Assembly: GCF_905475395.1 (NCBI RefSeq)
Contig: NC_058342.1
Coordinates: 3,717,001-3,781,000 of the forward strand
From: Chrysoperla carnea
Taxonomy: Eukaryota; Arthropoda; Insecta; Neuroptera; Chrysopidae
Direction of reading: 5' to 3'
Length of the DNA: 64,000 bases
Shown here: positions 33,064-44,895 of the stretch, piece by piece
How the letters are laid out: each line of letters starts with the position of its first letter
How positions within the stretch are numbered: the stretch's first letter is position 1
Translations under genes and position numbers: made by a program
The notes under the pieces: model-generated
The model's database searches: none
Told to the model about the DNA's origin: nothing
Seen by the model: the letters and a program-made list of their open reading frames with translations, nothing else

Positions 33064-33736
33064 CTATATACAATCATGATCATCACTATTTCTTCCACAA
33101 TCACATCTGTCTCTTTCATTACAATTTGTAGCACATATCCATAGCTCGAACCATTTCGGTATATTTCCACCATCCATTTGTTGGTATAGCATTCTACAGA
33201 GAATTTTAGGATCTATTTGTTCATACCATAAAAACATTCTCTCATCATGTCTAGCACTATCACCAATCCATTGTTTTCGGCGAATATCGTATGTACCCCA
33301 ATTTTTTCTCAAGTTACTTCCATGGGTAAGATCATCACAACATTCATTTAGTAATATTTCAAACTGATTGAAATCTCTTTTAAAGTAGTTGAACTTTTTC
33401 GCATAATTTACAAATAAGATTGCATCCAAACAATTTCTTACTATAAATGCAGCAATATGAAAGCAATCATCAACTTCTAAATAAGAATACCGTAATGTGT
33501 CGATTAACTTTGTAGGTATACTCCAACGACATGCCTCCATAAGTTGATAAAATTCCATCTATAAAAATATTTGGCTACAATTTTCTAAACAGATCTTATC
33601 AAACAATACTCACATTAAAATATTCTGGGTAAATCATCTCCAAATTTTGAAACAGATCAATATGATTTTGTAACGACATTGTACCCCATAATTGTAATGA
33701 ATTAAAATAAACACCATTTTTTACAAAAATATCCAT
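33064..33736 (-). CDS. 205-aa two-exon protein (A right)
   Basis: Exon 1 33736-33614, intron 33613-33559, exon 2 33558-33064. A few changes relative to the left arm (WFELWIC, NERDRC) show that the arms have diverged. Confidence 0.7.
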
Positions 33737-33870
33737 AATTTATTTAGTATTATTATTATTTTTTTTTTTTTTTTTAAATATCAAAAACATAAACTTTACA
33801 ATTTTTTTATAACAATAACAATAAAATATATATATCTTGCAGTAATAAAATTCAATATAGGAATGATTTG

Positions 33871-34233
33871 TTAAAAATTATGATGTTCTTGAACATAGTC
33901 ATCATCATCATCATCACCATCGTCTTCGAATAGGCACAGTCTCAGTTGGTGACTTCTTCCAATTTTCTCCTCCACCCTCAAATACCCCGGTTTTGTGTTA
34001 AATAATTTAATCATGTTGTCCGTCAACACTGCAAACCTAGATGGTAGAAAAACCCCCTCGTTTTCTGTACCATCTAGGCTTATATCCAGTGAAACTTTTA
34101 TTGATGGCCCATGTATCGTTAGAATCCGCTCCATTTTTAGTATTTTTAATTTTTTTTTCAGTGGCAAGTCGTCCATTTTTATGCATGATCGCACTAAACA
34201 ACTATCTAATAATTTTAATTCTGCTCTATTCAT
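33871..34233 (-). CDS. 120-aa Polinton protein (A right)
   Basis: Differs from the left-arm copy at several residues (RSCIK, KVSLDIS, RLCLFEDD, EHHNF) and in Asp-tail length. Confidence 0.7.
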   Translation of the reverse strand: MNRAELKLLDSCLVRSCIKMDDLPLKKKLKILKMERILTIHGPSIKVSLDISLDGTENEGVFLPSRFAVLTDNMIKLFNTKPGYLRVEEKIGRSHQLRLCLFEDDGDDDDDDYVQEHHNF

Positions 34234-34339
34234 TTTGATTAATATTATGAATATTTAATGAAAACTGATATTACCGTAATGTCGAGCGACTTTTTTATAT
34301 GATTACCACCACTCCAAAAATCCCCCCCACCAGCAGAAA

Positions 34340-35418
34340 TTATTATCTAATCTCATAACATGCGTAAAATTATTTTAAGATCTAATGCGATTCAAACAAG
34401 TTTAAACATGTTCAAACAAGTTTGAACATGTATTTTTATTCAAACAAGTTTGAACTTGTACAGGATGATGATATCATATTTTTCAAGGTCAAATCTATTT
34501 CAACATATTCTTGAGAATTGCTGACACGTGTAAAATTATTTTAAGATCAAAGTCCATTCAAACAAGTTTGAACATGTATTTTTATTATGTAAATTTCAAG
34601 TGTCATATTACATCGCTTAATCATAAAAAAATATTAACATCCGGTCACGTATCTTGAATTTTATCATGTATACTTAAAGTGTCAAATTACAATATTTTTC
34701 AAGGTTAGATGATATCTATTTCAACATATTCTTGAAAATTGCAGACTCATAATATTCTTTTCTTGGAATTCAGATTTGCAAATTATTATCTAACACGTTC
34801 AAGTGTCATATTACATTGCTTAATCATAAAAAAATATTAACATTCGGTCACGTGTTTTGACACTTGTAAAATTATTTCAAACAAGTTTGAACTTGTAACA
34901 AGATGATGATATCATATTTTTCAAGGTCAAATCTATTTCAACATATTCTTGAAAATTGCTGACACGTGTAAAATTATTTTAAGATCAAAGTCCATTCAAA
35001 CAAGTTTGAACATGTATTTTTATTATGTAAATTTCAAGTGTCATATTACATTGCTTAATCATAAAAAAATATTAACATCCGGTCACGTGTTTTGACACAT
35101 GCAAAATTATTTCAAACAAGTTTGAACTTGTAACAAGATGATGATATCATATTTTTCAAGGTCAAATCTATTTCAACATATTCTTGAAAATTGCTGACAC
35201 GTGTAAAATTATTTTAAGATCAAAGTCCATTCAAACAAGTTTGAACATGTATTTTTATTATGTAAATTTCAAGTGTCATATTACATTGCTTAATCATAAA
35301 AAAATATTAACATCCGGTCACGTGTCTTGAATTTTATCATGTATATTTAAAGTGTCAAATTACAATATTTTTCAAGGTCAAATCTATTTCAACATATTCT
35401 TGAAAATTGCTGACTAAT
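34340..35418. repeat. Iterons, A right arm
   Basis: Four to five units, about 430 bp more than in the left arm. Confidence 0.85.
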
Positions 35419-36091
35419 GTCAACGTCCCGCCCCCCGTTCACTCCCCGTCAAGCACCACTATTGGTCAAAGCCAATGACGTCATCAATGCTTAGGCAGCC
35501 ATTATTCTCCTCCACCACACCTCCCGACTCCATCTTGATTTACTATTGGCCAATGCCGAGGTTTCCAACATTCACCTAGGTTTGCCCTTACGTCCCGCCC
35601 CCTGTTCACTCTCCGCCACTATTGGTTAAAGCCAACCCCCCGTTTAGCCATTCCTCACCCCACCACACCTCCCAACGCCATATTGATTTTTACAGCGCTA
35701 CTATTGGTCAATGACGTCATCTATCCCCTCCAACTTCGCATTCACCTAGGTTTGCCCTTTTTTGAAAAGTGTACCATCCAACTGGGTTGAAAGTGGGCTC
35801 GATTATCTAACGTCCAATTCCCGCCCCCTTTAACCCCCACTTCCAAGAAACACACTCCTGTCAACCACGCCCACCACTTTAAGCCCCCACTTCCACCAAG
35901 AAACACACTAACGCTCTGTCAGCCACGCCCCACCACACCTCCCAACGCCATCTTGATTTACTATTGGTCAATGACGTCATCTATCCCCTCCAACTTCACC
36001 TTCAACTGAGGTTTCCAACATTCACCTAGGTTTGCCCTTTTTGGAAAAGTGTACCATTCTTTTGTGCTGAAACCGCTGTGACTATACTACT
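35419..36091 (-). repeat. Right terminal repeat of A (GC-rich)
   Basis: Ends ...GACTATACTACT at 36091. It contains inverted TGACGTCA/CCAAT/YY1-like words and resembles the C left end at its outermost bases. Confidence 0.85.
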
Positions 36092-36839
36092 GTTCTGTTC
36101 TTTCTTTTTGTTTATTTCTTTGTTTGTTGATAGCTGTATTTTTTTGCTCACGGAAGTATTTACTCTATGTTCCGCTGCCGAGTCTTCTTCAGTTTTCAAA
36201 TATCTTGTTTTATTATTTATATTCGCTTCAGGTATTATCCCAGTTTGATTAAGTGTTTCATTACCCAATAATTTCCCGTCCACATATAGTTGTCCTTTTT
36301 TAATGATAGCATATTTTCCATTTTTTCGAAAATTCATCGTCTGTGGAATAAGTTTCTTTTCCTTTTGCCTTTCCTTTAAAGTCCTTTAAAGGTCATCTGA
36401 TATGTATATACTAGACCTTTTCAAATTTTTCTTATTATAGAAAATCTGACGTTTCATTCTCCATGACGTTAAACCCACAATTATCGGTCATTTTTTTTAT
36501 TACCATTCCTCATTCTACTAGTGAAATCAATATCTGTAATTAAATTCTATTTTTAGATTTGCTTTAATAAAATTTAATACAAGATCATCTAATTCTTCTG
36601 CGTTTTCTCTAGTATTTTCAATTCCATAAATAATGATATTTTTGCGTTTCGAGAGTTTTTCAAAATATTCAACACGATTTTCTACATTACAATAGTCTTT
36701 CATCCAACTGTGTATTCTTAAGATTTATTTCCTTGAACTGTTGATGTAGATTATTGTTAAGATTTGCAATATCAGCTTTAATACTACCGATTTCATTTTT
36801 CTAGCTCAAGATAGCATCGAGAATTTCCTTATTCGACAT
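36092..36839 (-). pseudogene. LINE ORF1 (coiled-coil type), cut by the end of Polinton A
   Basis: The start is ATG 36839 (MSNKEILDAILS). A coiled-coil-like segment (SIKADIANLNNNLHQQFKEI) follows with several stops, and the C-terminal part is readable from 36337: MNFRKNGKYAIIKKGQLYVD, GKLLGNETLNQTG. This is the C-terminal domain plan of insect LINE ORF1 proteins of the L1-like (Transposase_22) type. At 36091 the LINE sequence stops and the Polinton terminus begins, so the insertion postdates the LINE. Confidence 0.55.
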
Positions 36840-37768
36840 GTTTATAACAAATTTCAATTGAGATAAAAATAAAAAAAAAACAAATATAAATTGTAGTAAA
36901 TAAAACGACAAAAGAGGGATTCAAACTGACTTCAGTTGCAATGTATAACACACTTATCTGAACTGACCACTTAACTGACCACTTAACTGCGCTTTGTAAT
37001 GTTGCAAATGTTTACAAATTATAATTAATATTCTGTTTCCTCTATAGGCAATTGTTTGTCTTTCGGCAACTTCTTCAAAGAAGTAGCAGAATTATAGAAA
37101 AAAATATCTAAATCACAAATATTTCATAGATCGCCACTTCTCACTTATATTCACGAAAACTTTTTTGAAAAATTTAATCACTTTTAACACAAGTAAAACA
37201 GTAAATTAAAATTTTAATTTTAGAGGTTAATTTTGAACGATGTTGACACTTTGACGTTTTGATGACTTTGAGGTGGGGTATTATATAACCATTCAATCGA
37301 AAGATAAACATGCAAACAAAATAATTACAAATTTCGTGTTTATGAGTAAACATATATTCATTCTCTCAACCGAGATGTTAAATTTTTTCGTTTAGATTAT
37401 ATTTTTGATCTAATTTTTATTTGATAACTTTAGGTGGGTAGACAAAACATGTTACTCTTGTTGGTAGACTGTTAACAGAACCTTAAAAGCAATAATACAA
37501 TATTCCGTCCCACTGGCCCTTATGTCTTTTTGTATTTTCTGTATCACAATAAAATAATTTTGTCGCAATATTTCTACTTAAAACTGTTGTTATTTTAACA
37601 AGAAAACGTTTTTCAAATAAACAGAATAATAGTATTTCGTTGAAAAGAAAACATAAAAATACTGCATAATTTCTTTCGCAGCCTAATCATCAACTGGACA
37701 TATAAACATTCGATATGATGGGAAACGAACAAAAAATGTAATCCATTGTTTATTTATATGATTTTGTG
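36840..37768. other. AT-rich stretch, probably LINE 5' region
   Basis: No gene recognised. A 12-base phrase CTGACCACTTAA is duplicated at about 36960-36985. Confidence 0.4.
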
Positions 37769-38432
37769 AGTAGTATAGTCAGGTCACTTTCAGCCCAAAA
37801 GAATGGTACACTTTTCAAAAAAGGGCAAACCTAGGTGAATGTTGGCAACCTCGGTTGAATGCGAAGTTGGAGGGGATAGATGACGTCATTGACCAATAGT
37901 AAATCAAGATGGCGTTGGGAGGTGTGGTGGGGCGTGGCTGACAGAGCGTTAGTGTGTTTCTTGGCGGAAGTGGGGCTTAAAGTGGTGGGCGTGGTTTTGG
38001 AAGTGGGGGTTAAAGGGGGCGGGAATTGGACGTTAGATGAGATAATCGAGCCCACTCCTGGCGCAGATGGATGGTACACTTTTCAAAAAAGGGCAAACCT
38101 AGGTGAATGCGAAGTTGGAGGGGATAGATGACATCATTGACCAATAGTAGCGCTGTAAAAATCAAGATGGCGTTGGGAGGTGTGGTGGGGTGAGGAATGG
38201 CTAAACGGGGGGTTGGCTTTAACCAATAGTGGCGGAGAGTGAACAGGGGGCGGGACGTAAGGGCAAACCTAGGTGAATGTTGGAAACCTCGGCATTGGCC
38301 AATAGTAAATCAAGATGGCGTCGGGAGGTGTGGTGGAGGAGAATAATGGCTGCCTAAGCATTGATGACGTCATTGGCTTTGACCAATAGTGGTGCTTGAC
38401 GGGGAGTGAACGGGGGGCGGGACGTTGACATT
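37769..38432 (+). repeat. Left terminal repeat of C (GC-rich)
   Basis: Same modules as in the other termini: CRE-like TGACGTCA, CCAAT, AAGATGGCG and GGGGCGTGG. Confidence 0.85.
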
Positions 38433-39265
38433 AGTCAGCAATTTTCAAGAATATGTTAATTTGACCTTGAAAAATATGATATCATCATCCTGTTACAAGT
38501 TCAAACTTGTTTGAAATAATTTTACACGTGACCGGATGTTAATTTTTTTTTTTTATTGAGTCAGCGATGTAATATGACACTTGAAATTTACATAATAAAA
38601 ATACATGTTCAAACTTGTTTGAATGGACTTTGATCTTAAAATAATTTTACACGTGTCAGCAATTCTCAAGAACATGTTGAAATAGATTTGACCTTGAAAA
38701 ATATGATATCATCATCTTGTTACAAGTTCAAACTTGTTTGAAATAATTTTACATGTGTCAAAACACGTGACCGAATGTTAATTTTTTTTTATGATTAAGC
38801 AATGTAATATGACACTTGAACGTGTTAGATAATAATTTGCAAATCTGAATTCCAAGAAAAGAATATTATGAGTCTGCAATTTTCAAGAATATGTTGAAAT
38901 AGATATCATCTAACCTTGAAAAATATTATAATTTGACACTTTAAGTATACATGATAAAATTCAAGATACGTGACCGGATGTTAATATTTTTTTATTGAAT
39001 CAGCAATATAATATGACACTTGAAATTTACATAATAAAAATACATGTTCAAACTTGTTTGAATGGACTTTGATCTTAAAATAATTTTACACGTGTCAGCT
39101 ATTCTCAAGAATATGTTGAAATAGATTTGACCTTGAAAAATATGATATCATCATCCTGCTACAAGTTCAAACTTGTTTGAATAAAAATACATGTTCAAAC
39201 TTGTTTGAACATGTTTAAACTTGTTTGAATCGCATTAGATCTTAAAATAATTTTACACGTGTTAT
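38433..39265. repeat. Iterons, C left
   Basis: Three to four iteron units of the family type. Confidence 0.8.
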
Positions 39266-39388
39266 GAGATTAGATAATAATTTCTGCTGGTGGGGGGGGG
39301 ATTTTTGGAGTGGTGGTAATCATATAAAAAAGGCGCTCGACATTACGGTAATATCAGTTTTCATTAAATATTCATAATATTAATCAAA

Positions 39389-39760
39389 ATGAATAGAGCA
39401 GAATTAAAATTATTAGATAGTTGTTTAGTGCGACCATGCATAAAAATGGACGACTTGCCACTGAAAAAAAAATTAAAAATACTAAAAATGGAGCGGATTC
39501 TAACGATACATGGGCCATCAATAAAAGTTTTACTGGATATAAGCCTAGATGGTACAGAAAACGAGGGAGTTTTTCTACCATCTAGGTTTGCAGTGTTGAC
39601 GGACAACATGATTAAATTATTTAACTCAAAACCGGGGTATTTGAGGGTGGAGGAGAAAATTGGAAGAAGTCACCAACTGAGACTGCGCCTATTCGAAGAC
39701 GATGGTGATAGTGATGATGATGATGATGATGACTATGTTCAAGAACATCAAAATTTTTAA
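39389..39760 (+). CDS. 123-aa copy of the 120-aa Polinton protein (C)
   Basis: Nearly identical to 24505-24876 (one visible change, FNSKPGY for FNTKPGY). Its TATA and TCAGT lie about 65 and 33 bases upstream. Confidence 0.7.
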   Translation: MNRAELKLLDSCLVRPCIKMDDLPLKKKLKILKMERILTIHGPSIKVLLDISLDGTENEGVFLPSRFAVLTDNMIKLFNSKPGYLRVEEKIGRSHQLRLRLFEDDGDSDDDDDDDYVQEHQNF

Positions 39761-39890
39761 CAAATCATTCCTATATTGGATTTTATTTGCTGCAAGATAT
39801 ATATATTTTATTGTTATTGTTATAAAAAAATTGTAAAGTTTATGTTTTTGATATTTAAAAAAAAAAAAAAAAAATAATACTAAATAAATT

Positions 39891-40563
39891 ATGGATATTT
39901 TTGTAAAAAATGATGTTTATTTTAATTCATTACAATTATGGGGTACAATGTCGCTACAAAATCATATTGATCTGTTTCAAAATTCGGAGATGATTTACCC
40001 AGAATATTTTAATGTGAGTATTGTTTGATAAGATCTGTTTAGAAAATTGTAGCCAAATATTTTTATAGATGGAATTTTATCAACTTATGGAGGCATGTCG
40101 TTGGAGTATACCTACAAAGTTAATCGACACATTACGGTATTCTTATTTAGAAGTTGATGATTGCTTTCATATTGCTGCATTTATAGTAAGAAATTGTTTG
40201 GATGCAATCTTATTTGTAAATTATGCGAAAAAGTTCAACTCCTTTAAAAGAGATTTCAATCAGTTTGAAATATTACTAAATGAATGTTGTGATGATCTTA
40301 CTCATGGAAGTAACTTGAGAAAAAATTGGGGTACATACGATATCCGCCGAAAACAATGGATTGGTGATAGTGCTAGACATGATGAGAGAATGTTTTTATG
40401 GTATGAACAAATAGATCCTAAAATTCTCTGTAGAATGCTATACCAACAAATGGATGGTGGAAATATACCGAAATGGTTCGAGCCATGGATATGTGCTACA
40501 AATTGTAATGAAATAGACAGATGTGATTGTGGAAGAAATAGTGATGATCATGATTGTATATAG
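39891..40563 (+). CDS. 205-aa two-exon protein (C)
   Basis: Exon 1 39891-40013, intron 40014-40068, exon 2 40069-40563. Small changes in exon 1 (NDVYF) and exon 2 (FNSFKRD); frame intact. Confidence 0.7.
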
Positions 40564-40925
40564 AAATAAAAACATGAATATAATTGTCTATGATAAGTTT
40601 TTTTTTAAAAATGTGTTTGTATTTACAATAAAAAACACCTATAATTTAATTAATCGTTGTTGTGTTTTATCTATGAAATGACCTCACCACCTTATTTTCA
40701 GGTTATAAATACACCTTGTTTGTGATAATTATATTCGCACCATCAAGTAATTTTGAGTAATAAACATGAATCAAAAAACATTTGTATTACAACAATATTT
40801 TTATATTGTTTTGTGTTAGTTAAAAATTGCTTCAATAAAATTTCATGAACCTAGTCTAATATATATTCATATTAAAAAATACATTTCCTTTTTTAAAACA
40901 CAAATATGTTCACAAAAGCGGTCCA

Positions 40926-41219
40926 CTATGACAAAATTTTTTTGTTACAAGTATGTTCCCAAAAACTTTCCACTATAAAAGGAGACTTTTTTTTATCAAT
41001 ATATGAATCATGTAAAGAGTCGAACCCTAACCACCTGACTTTAACGTTAGATCCATGTTTAGCTAAGACCTTTTCCACTAAATAAATGTTTGGATCGTGA
41101 ACTTTTTGTAATTCTTCAGCATAGAAACCACCCTTTATATCTTCGTTGTTGTAATCCTTCAATAAATATGTTCTTGGGTTTGTAAGTTTCACCTCGTGAA
41201 TGGTGAATATTTCTGGTAA
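40926..41219 (-). pseudogene. Integrase tail with chromodomain (C, left)
   Basis: Outer-type tail as in D, including the extra-A change that alters the last residues. No core upstream. Confidence 0.75.
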
Positions 41220-41399
41220 CTACTCCGATTTTATAAGTTTTTGTTAAAAACTACTCCGATTTTATAAGTTTTTTAACAAAATTGATTTGATAACTGCTTT
41301 AATACTCTGATTTTTTCAATTTTTTTTAATAAAATTGTTTTTATATCTGCTTTAATACTCTGATTTCTCAGTTCATATCTGGTTCATATCCAAATCTAA

Positions 41400-41521
41400 C
41401 GGGACAGGAGAAAGAGAATTCTCAAGAATATGTTGAAAAAGATAACATCTAACCTTGAAAAATATTGTAATTTGACACTTTAAATATACATGATAAAATT
41501 CAAGACACGTTACCGGATTTT

Positions 41522-41562
<41 letters not shown>

Positions 41563-42480
41563 TGAGTCAGCGATGTAATATGACACTTGAAATTTACATA
41601 ATAAAAATACATGTTCAAACTTGTTTGAATGGACTTTGATCTTAAAATAATTTTACACGTGTCAGCAATTCTCAAGAATATGTTGAAATAGATTTGACCT
41701 TGAAAAATATGATATCATCATCTTGTTACAAGTTCAAACTTGTTTGAAATAATTTTACATGTGTCAAAACACGTGACCGAATGTTAATTTTTTTTTTATG
41801 ATTAAGCAATGTAATATGACACTTGAACGTGTTAGATAATAATTTGCAAATCTGAATTCCAAGAAAAGAATATTATGAGTCTGCAATTTTCAAGAATATG
41901 TTGAAATAGATATCATCTAACCTTGAAAAATATTATAATTTGACACTTTAAGTATACATGATAAAATTCAAGATACGTGACCGGATGTTAATATTTTTTT
42001 ATTGAATCAGCAATATAATATGACACTTGAAATTTACATAATAAAAATACATGTTCAAACTTGTTTGAATGGACTTTCATCTTAAAATAATTTTACACGT
42101 GTCAGCAATTTTCAAGAATATGTTGAAATAGATTTGACCTTGAAAAATATGATATCATCATCTTGTTACAAGTTCAAACTTGTTTGAAATAATTTTACAT
42201 GTGTCAAAACACGTGACCGGATGTTAATATTTTTTTTTTATTGAGTCAGCGATGTAATATGACACTTGAAATTTACATAATAAAAATACATGTTCAAACT
42301 TGTTTGAATGGACTTTGATCTTAAAATAATTTTACACGTGTCAGCAATTCTCAAGAATATGTTGAAATAGATTTGACCTTGAAAAATATGATATCATCAT
42401 CCTGTTACAAGTTCAAACTTGTTTGAATAAAAATACATGTTTAAACTTGTTTGAACTTGTTTAAACTTGTCTGAATTCCA
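41400..42480. repeat. Iterons, C internal, with a long poly-T run
   Basis: Four iteron units; one carries a run of about 40 T at 41523-41561. Confidence 0.8.
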
Positions 42481-42539
42481 AGAAAAAATAATTAGTTTGA
42501 ATTACGATTATAAAAATATCAAATTACAACTTTTTTAGT

Positions 42540-42570
42540 GGGGGGGGGGGGTGGGGATAATGCTATAAAA
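42540..42570 (+). promoter_or_regulatory. G-box and TATA promoter of the exonuclease-like gene (C)
   Basis: A G-run and GTGGGG followed by TATAAAA at 42564-42570. The block to about 42650 is almost identical to the PolB promoter and leader at 44518-44630 of B. Confidence 0.7.
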
Positions 42571-42742
42571 AGTGATGTCCGTAGCTGTTGAAGTATCTCT
42601 TTTGAAATTCACCTTTGCTTCAGTTAGTTTTTTCTGTATATATTTTTTACATTATTTTTATTTTTATTATTATTATTATTATTTTGTTCTGCAGTGTCCC
42701 TCCGGAACCAATTGCAAATAGAAATTTAAAACAAAATATATT

Positions 42743-42760
42743 ATGACTTGTTTTGTAGAT
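42743..42760 (+). pseudogene. First six codons of the exonuclease-like gene, cut by Polinton B
   Basis: ATG at 42743 gives MTCFVD, whose last two codons are the GTAGAT target duplication. The rest of the gene resumes in the same frame after the right-hand GTAGAT at 57446. The gene is therefore split by 14.7 kb and cannot be expressed whole in this arrangement. Confidence 0.8.
42755..42760. repeat. Target-site duplication GTAGAT, left copy
   Basis: Identical to 57446-57451. Six bases is the Polinton rule. Confidence 0.95.
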
Positions 42761-43335
42761 AGTAGAAGAGTCATGTATGTTTCAGCCCAAAAGAATGGTA
42801 CACTTTTCAAAAAAGGGCAAACCTAGGTGAATGTTGGAAACCTCGGAAGTTGGAGGGGATAGATGACGTCATTGACCAATAGTAAATCAAGATGGCGTTG
42901 GGAGGTGTGGTGGGGCGTGGCTGACAGAGCGTTAGTGTGTTTCTTGGCGGAAGTGGGGCTTAAAGTGGTGGGCGCGGTTTTGGAAGTGGGGGTTAAAGGG
43001 GGCGGGAATTGGACGTTAGATAATCGAGCCCAAAGTATGGTACACTTTTCCAAAAAGGGCAAACCTAGGTGAATGTTGGAAACCTCGGCATTGACCAATA
43101 GTAAATCAAGATGGCGTCGGGAGGTGTGGTGTTGGGGAATAATGGCTGCCTAAGCATTGATGACGTCATTGGCTTTGACCAATAGTAGCACTGTAAAAAT
43201 CAAGATGGCGTCGGGAGGTGTGGTGGAGGAGAATAATGGCTGCCTAAGCATAAACGGGAAATTACCAGGTGACGTCATTGGCTTTGACCAATAGTGGCGG
43301 AGAGTGAACGGGGGGTGGGACGTTGACATTAGTCA
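42761..43335 (+). repeat. Left terminal inverted repeat of B, GC-rich block
   Basis: TGACGTCA at 42864-42871, 43161-43168 and 43270-43277; CCAAT at 42876-42880 and 43179-43183; AAGATGGCG at 42889-42897; GGGGCGTGG at 42912-42920. The inverted partner is 56870-57445. Confidence 0.9.
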
Positions 43336-44515
43336 GCAATTTTCAAGAATATGTTAATTTGACCTTGAAAAATATTGTAATTTGACACTTTATACATGAT
43401 AAAATTCAAGATACGTGACCGGATGTTAATATTTTTTTATGATTAAGCAATGTAATATGACACTTGAAATTTTCATAATAAAAATACATGTTCAAACTTG
43501 TTTGAATGGACTTTGATCTTAAAATAATTTTACACAAGTCAGCAATTTTCAAGAATATGTTAATTTGACCTTGAAAAATATGATATCATCATCTTGTAAC
43601 AAGTTCAAACTTGTTTGAAATAATTTTACATGTGTCAAAACACGTGACCGGATGCTAATATTTTTTTATGATTAAGCAATGTAATATGACACTTGAACGT
43701 GTTAGATAATAATTTGCAAATCTGAATTCCAAGAAAAGAATATTATGAGTCTGCAATTTTCAAGAATATGTTGAAATAGATATCATCTAACCTTGAAAAA
43801 TATTGTAATTTGACACTTTAAGTAGACATGATAAAATTCAAGACACGTGACCGGATGTTAATATTTTTTTTATTGAATTAGCAATGTAATATGACACTTG
43901 AAATTTACATAATAAAAATACATGTTCAAACTTGTTTGAATGGACTTTGATCTTAAAATAATTTTACACGTGTCAGCAATTTTCAAGAATATGTTAATTT
44001 GACCTTGAAAAATATGATATCATCATCTTGTTACAAGTTCAAACTTGTTTGAAATAATTTTACATGTGTCAAAACACGTGACCGGATGTTAATATTTTTT
44101 TTTTATGATTAATATGTTAATTTGACCTTGAAAAATATGATATCATCATCTTGTTACAAGTTCAAACTTGTTTGAAATAATTTTACATGTGTCAAAACAC
44201 GTGACCGGATGTTAATATTTTTTTTTTATGATTAAGCAATGTAATATGACACTTGAAATTTACATAATAAAAATACATGTTCAAACTTGTTTGAATGGAC
44301 TTTGATCTTAAAATAATTTTACACGTGTCAGCTATTCTCAAGAATATGTTGAAATTGATTTGACCTTGAAAAATATGATATCATCATCCTGCTACAAGTT
44401 CAAACTTGTTTGAACATGTTCAAACTTGTTTGAATATGTTTAAACTTGTCTGAATTCCAAGAAAAAATAATTAGTTTGAATTACGATTATAAAAATATCA
44501 AATTACAACTTTTTT
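43336..44515. repeat. Iterons of the B left terminal repeat
   Basis: Four to five iteron units. The inner boundary near 44510 carries AATTAGTTTGAATTACG, whose inverse stands at about 55975, marking the inner end of the terminal repeat. Confidence 0.85.
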
Positions 44516-44517
44516 AG

Positions 44518-44540
44518 TGGTGGGGGTAATGCTATAAAAA
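44518..44540 (+). promoter_or_regulatory. PolB promoter (B)
   Basis: GTGGTGGGGGTAATGC immediately followed by TATAAAAA at 44533-44540. The leader then contains the TTA microsatellite, and a likely 5'UTR intron 44840-44895 (GTAAGT...GAAAG) ends right at the start codon. Confidence 0.75.
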
Positions 44541-44623
44541 GTGATGTACGTAGCTGTTGAAGTATCTCTTTTGAAATTCACCTTTGCTTCAGTTAGTTTT
44601 TTCCGCATATATTTTTTACGTTA

Positions 44624-44625
<2 letters not shown>

Positions 44626-44703
<78 letters not shown>
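44626..44703. repeat. TTA microsatellite in the PolB leader
   Basis: About 25 perfect TTA/ATT triplets. The poly-Tyr open frame across it is an artefact. Confidence 0.95.
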
Positions 44704-44895
44704 TTGTTTTTGGTATATTTATTATTCTAAACTTAGTCTATATATTTTATACAAAAAACAAATATTACTCAGTTGTAAGTTAACTTTAGTGTTGAACGTT
44801 CGGTAACGTATATTTTGCTTAGTATTTGAAAATATAACGGTAAGTGTAAAATTTTTTAAATATTATTGTGAAACTTAAATATAATTTTTTGAAAG

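Larger units (their letters stand above)
23084..36091. mobile_element. Polinton A, a 13-kb imperfect palindrome
   Basis: The left half (23084-29543) and right half (29544-36091) are inverted copies. Each half carries the GC-rich terminus, iterons, 120-aa gene, 205-aa gene, integrase tail, more iterons, a divergent 124-aa paralogue, a second integrase tail and the tandem arrays. The centre lies in the 16-bp array, where AGACCTGTTT-CT-AAACAGGTCT makes a two-base loop. The halves differ by point changes and by array and iteron lengths. The termini also differ: AGTAGAAGAGTCACAGGG on the left and AGTAGTATAGTCACAGCGG (inverted) on the right. The flanks (AATAGT left, GTTCTG right) show no target duplication. 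No polymerase, ATPase or capsid gene is present. Confidence 0.9.
37769..42760 (+). mobile_element. Polinton C, left part (continues at 57446)
   Basis: Starts AGTAGTATAGTCAGGTCACTT, then a GC-rich terminus, iterons, 120-aa gene, 205-aa gene, integrase tail (-), iterons and a promoter leading into the exonuclease-like gene, which is interrupted at codon 6 by Polinton B. The remainder runs from 57446 beyond the window. Confidence 0.9.

Noticed and set aside
23084-36091. Palindrome A as a pure sequencing or assembly hairpin
   Set aside because: The arms differ in amino-acid changes, array lengths, iteron number and terminal subtype, which a simple hairpin read would not produce. The centre still needs long-read confirmation.
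44541-44783. Poly-tyrosine open frame
   Set aside because: It is a translated TTA microsatellite in the PolB leader.
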